A stretch of 64,000 nt of DNA from Halarcobacter sp. (GTDB taxonomy: Bacteria; Campylobacterota; Campylobacteria; Campylobacterales; Arcobacteraceae): contig NZ_OY780939.1 of the NCBI RefSeq assembly GCF_963675975.1, positions 124,001 to 188,000 of the forward strand. Reading direction: 5' to 3'. A program made the position numbers and the translations under genes. The notes below the pieces were generated by a model. The model worked only from the letters and a program-made list of their open reading frames with translations, was not told the DNA's origin and ran no database searches. Positions 61,720 through 64,000 of this stretch are shown here, piece after piece. Within the stretch, counting starts at the first letter, position 1, and every line of letters starts with the position of its first letter.

Positions 61720-61844
61720 AAGATTATTTTGCCTTTATAGATTTTATATACTAATTGTGGTTTTAATTTTGTAGTTTCGTTTAGTATTTTTTAAGTGGTG
61801 TAATTTTAGTCTTTATTTTTAAATTTGTCAATAAAATGAATAGA

Positions 61845-61878
61845 GAATAAAAAAGGTGCCTAAAATATAGACACCTTT
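61845..61878 (-). terminator. terminator of ahpC
   Basis: On the minus strand arms AAAGGTG / CACCTTT around an AT-rich loop, followed by TTTTTTATT. It lies 25 bases after the ahpC stop. Confidence 0.75.
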
Positions 61879-61902
61879 ATATTATTTAATAATAAGTAAT
61901 TA

Positions 61903-62499
61903 TTATAAATCACCCTCATGTTTGCTTAAGTATTCAGCTACACCTTCAGTAGTATCTTTCATACCTTCATCACCTTTGTTCCATCCTGCAGGACAAACTT
62001 CACCATGCTCATTAGTAAATAACATAGTATCTACCATTCTAATCATTTCATCAATATTTCTACCAAGTGGCAAGTCATTGATTACTGCATGTCTTACTGT
62101 ACCATCTTTATCAATTAGGAAAGAACCTCTTAAAGCTACAGAATCTCCGAATAATACATCATAATCTCTAGAAATTTGTTTAGAAAGGTCTGCAACTAAT
62201 GGGAATTTAACTCTTCCAATTCCACCATTTTCAACTGCAGTTTCTCTCCACGCAAAGTGTGAGAATTGAGAATCAACTGAACAACCGATTACTGAAATTC
62301 CTCTTGATTCAAACTCTTCGATTCTTTTTGAGAATGCAATGATTTCTGATGGACAAACGAAAGTAAAGTCTAAAGGATAGAAAAATAATACCGCACCTTT
62401 TTCACCAATATTGTCATATAAATTAAAATCTTCAACGATTTGACCATCTGCAAGTACAGCTGTTGCTGTAAAATCTGGAGCTTTTTTTGTTACTAACAT
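61903..62499 (-). CDS. ahpC: alkyl hydroperoxide reductase / 2-Cys peroxiredoxin
   Basis: Typical 2-Cys peroxiredoxin of 198 residues. The peroxidatic Cys is in FYPLDFTFVCPSEIIAF (about residue 49) and the resolving Cys in HGEVCPAGWNKG (about 170). LRGSFLIDKDGTVRH is also present. It reduces hydrogen peroxide and organic peroxides. The divergent arrangement with fdxA matches C. jejuni, where the two genes respond oppositely to iron. A TATAAT -10 lies about 40 bases upstream. Confidence 0.94.
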   Translation of the reverse strand: MLVTKKAPDFTATAVLADGQIVEDFNLYDNIGEKGAVLFFYPLDFTFVCPSEIIAFSKRIEEFESRGISVIGCSVDSQFSHFAWRETAVENGGIGRVKFPLVADLSKQISRDYDVLFGDSVALRGSFLIDKDGTVRHAVINDLPLGRNIDEMIRMVDTMLFTNEHGEVCPAGWNKGDEGMKDTTEGVAEYLSKHEGDL

Positions 62500-62536
62500 G
62501 TAATTTCCTTTTATTAAAATTAATTTTGTAAATGTA

Positions 62537-62542
62537 ATTATA
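62537..62542 (-). promoter_or_regulatory. -10 box of ahpC
   Basis: TATAAT on the minus strand, about 38 bases before the ahpC start codon, in a very AT-rich divergent region of 272 bases. I see no clear PerR or Fur site that I can name. Confidence 0.5.
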
Positions 62543-62699
62543 GTATAAATTTTTTAAATAAAAAAGACTATTTCATATTAAGTTTTAAAATTTAAGATAT
62601 ATTTTATTTTTGGAAAAAAATTATCCATTAATAGAGTAGTGCAAAATATAATAATACAAAAAGTGTTAATTTTTGGTAAAGATAAATATTAACTTAACT

Positions 62700-62705
62700 T
62701 ATAAT
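62700..62705 (+). promoter_or_regulatory. -10 box of fdxA
   Basis: TATAAT preceded by the TTAACTTAACT repeat, 67 bases before the ferredoxin start. The 272 bases between ahpC and fdxA otherwise show only AT-rich, non-coding sequence. Confidence 0.5.
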
Positions 62706-62771
62706 CATAGAATTTAAAGTTTAATTAATTTTTAATGTGCTAAAGTTTATTAAATTTTACAAGGAGTCAAA

Positions 62772-63029
62772 ATGGCAGTAAAAATTACTGATATTTGTAT
62801 CAACTGTGACGCATGTTTAGATGAGTGTCCAACTGAGTCAATCGTTGATAATGATGAAAACCCAACAGGTGAAGATATTTATTATGTAAATTCAGAAACA
62901 TGTACAGAATGTGTTGGTGACAATGATGCACCTGCATGTGCAGACGCATGTCCAACTGAGGGTTGTATTGTATGGGATAATCCTACAACTGAAGGTGCAG
63001 TTGACGGGCAACCTGTAGTAGAAGATTAA
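62772..63029 (+). CDS. fdxA: 2[4Fe-4S] ferredoxin
   Basis: 85-residue bacterial-type ferredoxin. The first Cys set is ICINCDACLDECPTESI (CX2CX2CX3CP) and the second is CTECVGDNDAPACADACP, with an eight-residue insert between Cys pairs, as in Allochromatium-type ferredoxins. Many acidic residues make it a soluble electron carrier. In C. jejuni the equivalent gene is divergent from ahpC and contributes to aerotolerance; the same order occurs here. It is followed by a terminator and ndk. Confidence 0.93.
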   Translation: MAVKITDICINCDACLDECPTESIVDNDENPTGEDIYYVNSETCTECVGDNDAPACADACPTEGCIVWDNPTTEGAVDGQPVVED

Positions 63030-63051
63030 TAATAAATAACTAAATATTTAT

Positions 63052-63093
63052 AAAAGGCAAGTAGTATTTTAAAAACTACTTGCCTTTTTTTAT
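63052..63093 (+). terminator. strong terminator after fdxA
   Basis: Arms AAAAGGCAAGTAG and CTACTTGCCTTTT with an internal TTTTAAAA pairing, then a T-run. Confidence 0.85.
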
Positions 63094-63102
63094 TTTTTTA
63101 GG

Positions 63103-63108
63103 TATAAT
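63103..63108 (+). promoter_or_regulatory. -10 box of ndk
   Basis: TATAAT preceded by TTTTTTTAGG, the typical Campylobacterota sigma-70 form, 35 bases before the ndk start and directly after the fdxA terminator. Confidence 0.65.
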
Positions 63109-63142
63109 CCGCGGCTTAAAAATTAAATGAGGAAATGATCAT

Positions 63143-63556
63143 ATGGAACAAACATTATCAATCATCAAACCTGATGCAGTTGCAAAGAATGTTGTAGGTA
63201 AAATCTTAGACAGATTTGAGTCAAATGGATTAAGAATAGCAGCTACTAAAAAAATTCAATTATCTAAAGCTGATGCAGAAGCTTTTTATGCAGTACATGC
63301 AGAAAGACCTTTCTTCGGTGAACTAGTTGATTTCATGATTTCTGGACCAGTTGTAGTTTCAGTACTTGAAGGTGACAACGCAATGGCTAAAAATAGAGAG
63401 TTAATGGGTGCAACTAACCCTAAAGAAGCAGCAGCTGGTACAATCAGAGCTGATTTCGCTGAATCTATTGATGCTAACGCAGTTCATGGTTCTGACTCTT
63501 TAGAGAATGCAGCAATCGAAATTAAGTTTTTCTTTTCAGATAGAGAAATCTGCTAA
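63143..63556 (+). CDS. ndk: nucleoside diphosphate kinase
   Basis: 137 residues, the normal length. It starts [13 protein letters not shown] (KPDAV motif), contains the substrate-binding [17 protein letters not shown] and the phosphorylated His in [12 protein letters not shown] (about residue 115). It balances NTP pools. Its product gene is followed after 18 bases by yceD. Confidence 0.97.
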   Translation: MEQTLSIIKPDAVAKNVVGKILDRFESNGLRIAATKKIQLSKADAEAFYAVHAERPFFGELVDFMISGPVVVSVLEGDNAMAKNRELMGATNPKEAAAGTIRADFAESIDANAVHGSDSLENAAIEIKFFFSDREIC

Positions 63557-63574
63557 GAACTTCTAAATTACCCA

Positions 63575-63952
63575 ATGAAAATCGAGTTTAGAAAAGTCCC
63601 TCAAACTCCTAAGGAGTTGAGTGCTGAATTCAATTCAGTAAAAATTGAAGGTACTTTTTGTAAAATGTCGCCATCTTTAGTTAAAATTGATGGTAAACTA
63701 ACAGGTGAAACCTCTATACCTTGTGCAAGATGTGGACAAGAAGAGACTGTAACTTTAAATGAAGATATTAACTTTATATTAAGTGATGGTATATATAAGT
63801 CAACTTCTGAAGAAGATGACTTAATAATAGAGATAGAAAATAGCCTAATCAATTTTGATGAAATAATCGAAAGTGAAATTTCATCTATTCAAAGCGATTA
63901 TTACATTTGTTCAGAATGTGAAAATTCTGACTTTGTTGAAAAAGAATACTAA
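63575..63952 (+). CDS. YceD/DUF177-family protein
   Basis: 125-residue protein of the YceD (DUF177) family, recognised by the IPCARCGQEETV zinc-type Cys pair in the middle, a second Cys pair in YYICSECENS near the end, and its place directly before rpmF. YceD-family proteins are linked to 23S rRNA or ribosome assembly in several bacteria and usually precede rpmF. It starts 18 bases after ndk. Confidence 0.8.
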   Translation: MKIEFRKVPQTPKELSAEFNSVKIEGTFCKMSPSLVKIDGKLTGETSIPCARCGQEETVTLNEDINFILSDGIYKSTSEEDDLIIEIENSLINFDEIIESEISSIQSDYYICSECENSDFVEKEY

Positions 63953-63966
63953 ATAAGGAGAGAAAA

Positions 63967-64000
63967 ATGGCAGTACCTAAGAGAAGAGTATCTCATACTA
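63967..64000 (+). CDS. rpmF: 50S ribosomal protein L32 (3' partial)
   Basis: The first 11 codons read MAVPKRRVSHT, the invariant start of L32, behind AAGGAGAGAAAA. The gene runs off the end of the window. It completes the ndk-yceD-rpmF order, which is shared with C. jejuni. Confidence 0.9.
   Translation, partial: MAVPKRRVSHT

Noticed and set aside
1-64000. CRISPR arrays, insertion sequences, prophage, tRNA or rRNA genes
   Set aside because: No regularly spaced repeats, transposase-like proteins, inverted terminal repeats, phage genes or recognisable structural RNA genes were seen in reading both strands.

Overview
The window looks like chromosomal DNA of a free-living Arcobacter-like member of the Campylobacterota. 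This is inferred from very low GC, histidine kinases with the HQWRQPLN box, a complete methylcitrate operon, a Tex/Rho/DnaX/MurI/HemC core, and an ahpC-fdxA-ndk-yceD-rpmF block in the order known from Campylobacter jejuni. No rRNA, tRNA, insertion sequence, CRISPR array or prophage is visible. Coding density is high and no gene-free stretch exceeds 300 bases.

Layout. 1-9.5 kb: an uptake and catabolism cluster with a GABA-type aminotransferase, a TRAP transporter (dctPQM), a universal stress protein, a polyamine-type acetyltransferase, an aldehyde dehydrogenase, sucCD and a convergent XRE-cupin regulator. 9.6-16 kb: a DsrE protein, a PhyH dioxygenase, Tex, and a FIST-sensor/histidine-kinase pair. 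15.6-21.5 kb: one long minus-strand operon (amino-acid ABC importer with two tandem binding proteins, MarC, LysE, Nudix, RidA). 21.6-26.9 kb: two EamA transporters, an iron alcohol dehydrogenase, a glycosyltransferase and a methyltransferase. 26.9-32.2 kb: a second TRAP operon with a shikimate/quinate-type dehydrogenase and a frameshifted universal stress protein, divergent from a TetR regulator that seems to start at ATT. 32.2-33.7 kb: folA and thyA. 33.9-36.3 kb: a two-gene ATPase + HNH nuclease module resembling the Septu (PtuA/PtuB) anti-phage system. 36.3-41.1 kb: AraC regulator, SDR, BASS and LysE transporters, an EF-hand protein, and an unrecognised HTH protein divergent from the propionate operon. 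41.3-47.4 kb: prpB-prpC-acnD-prpF. 47.4-50.1 kb: nnrS behind a perfect FNR-type box, and a periplasmic-sensing diguanylate cyclase. 50.2-55.7 kb: isochorismatase, hemC, a thiol-disulfide protein, dnaX and murI. 55.8-60.3 kb: a uracil-DNA-glycosylase-fold protein and a methionine-type ABC locus (two metQ, metN, metI), bracketed by two tiny paralogous membrane-protein genes. 60.4-64 kb: rho, ahpC, fdxA, ndk, yceD, rpmF.

The observations I consider strongest are: (1) a complete-looking programmed -1 frameshift cassette in dnaX (Shine-Dalgarno-like element, A AAA AAG, 9-bp stem-loop, immediate UGA) placed unusually close to the C-terminus; (2) the two 30-31 residue paralogous single-span proteins at 56.6 and 60.3 kb; (3) the apparent ATT start of the TetR gene; (4) the Septu-like pair; (5) the -1 frame break in a two-domain universal stress protein; (6) an uncharacterised HTH protein placed as the likely regulator of propionate catabolism.
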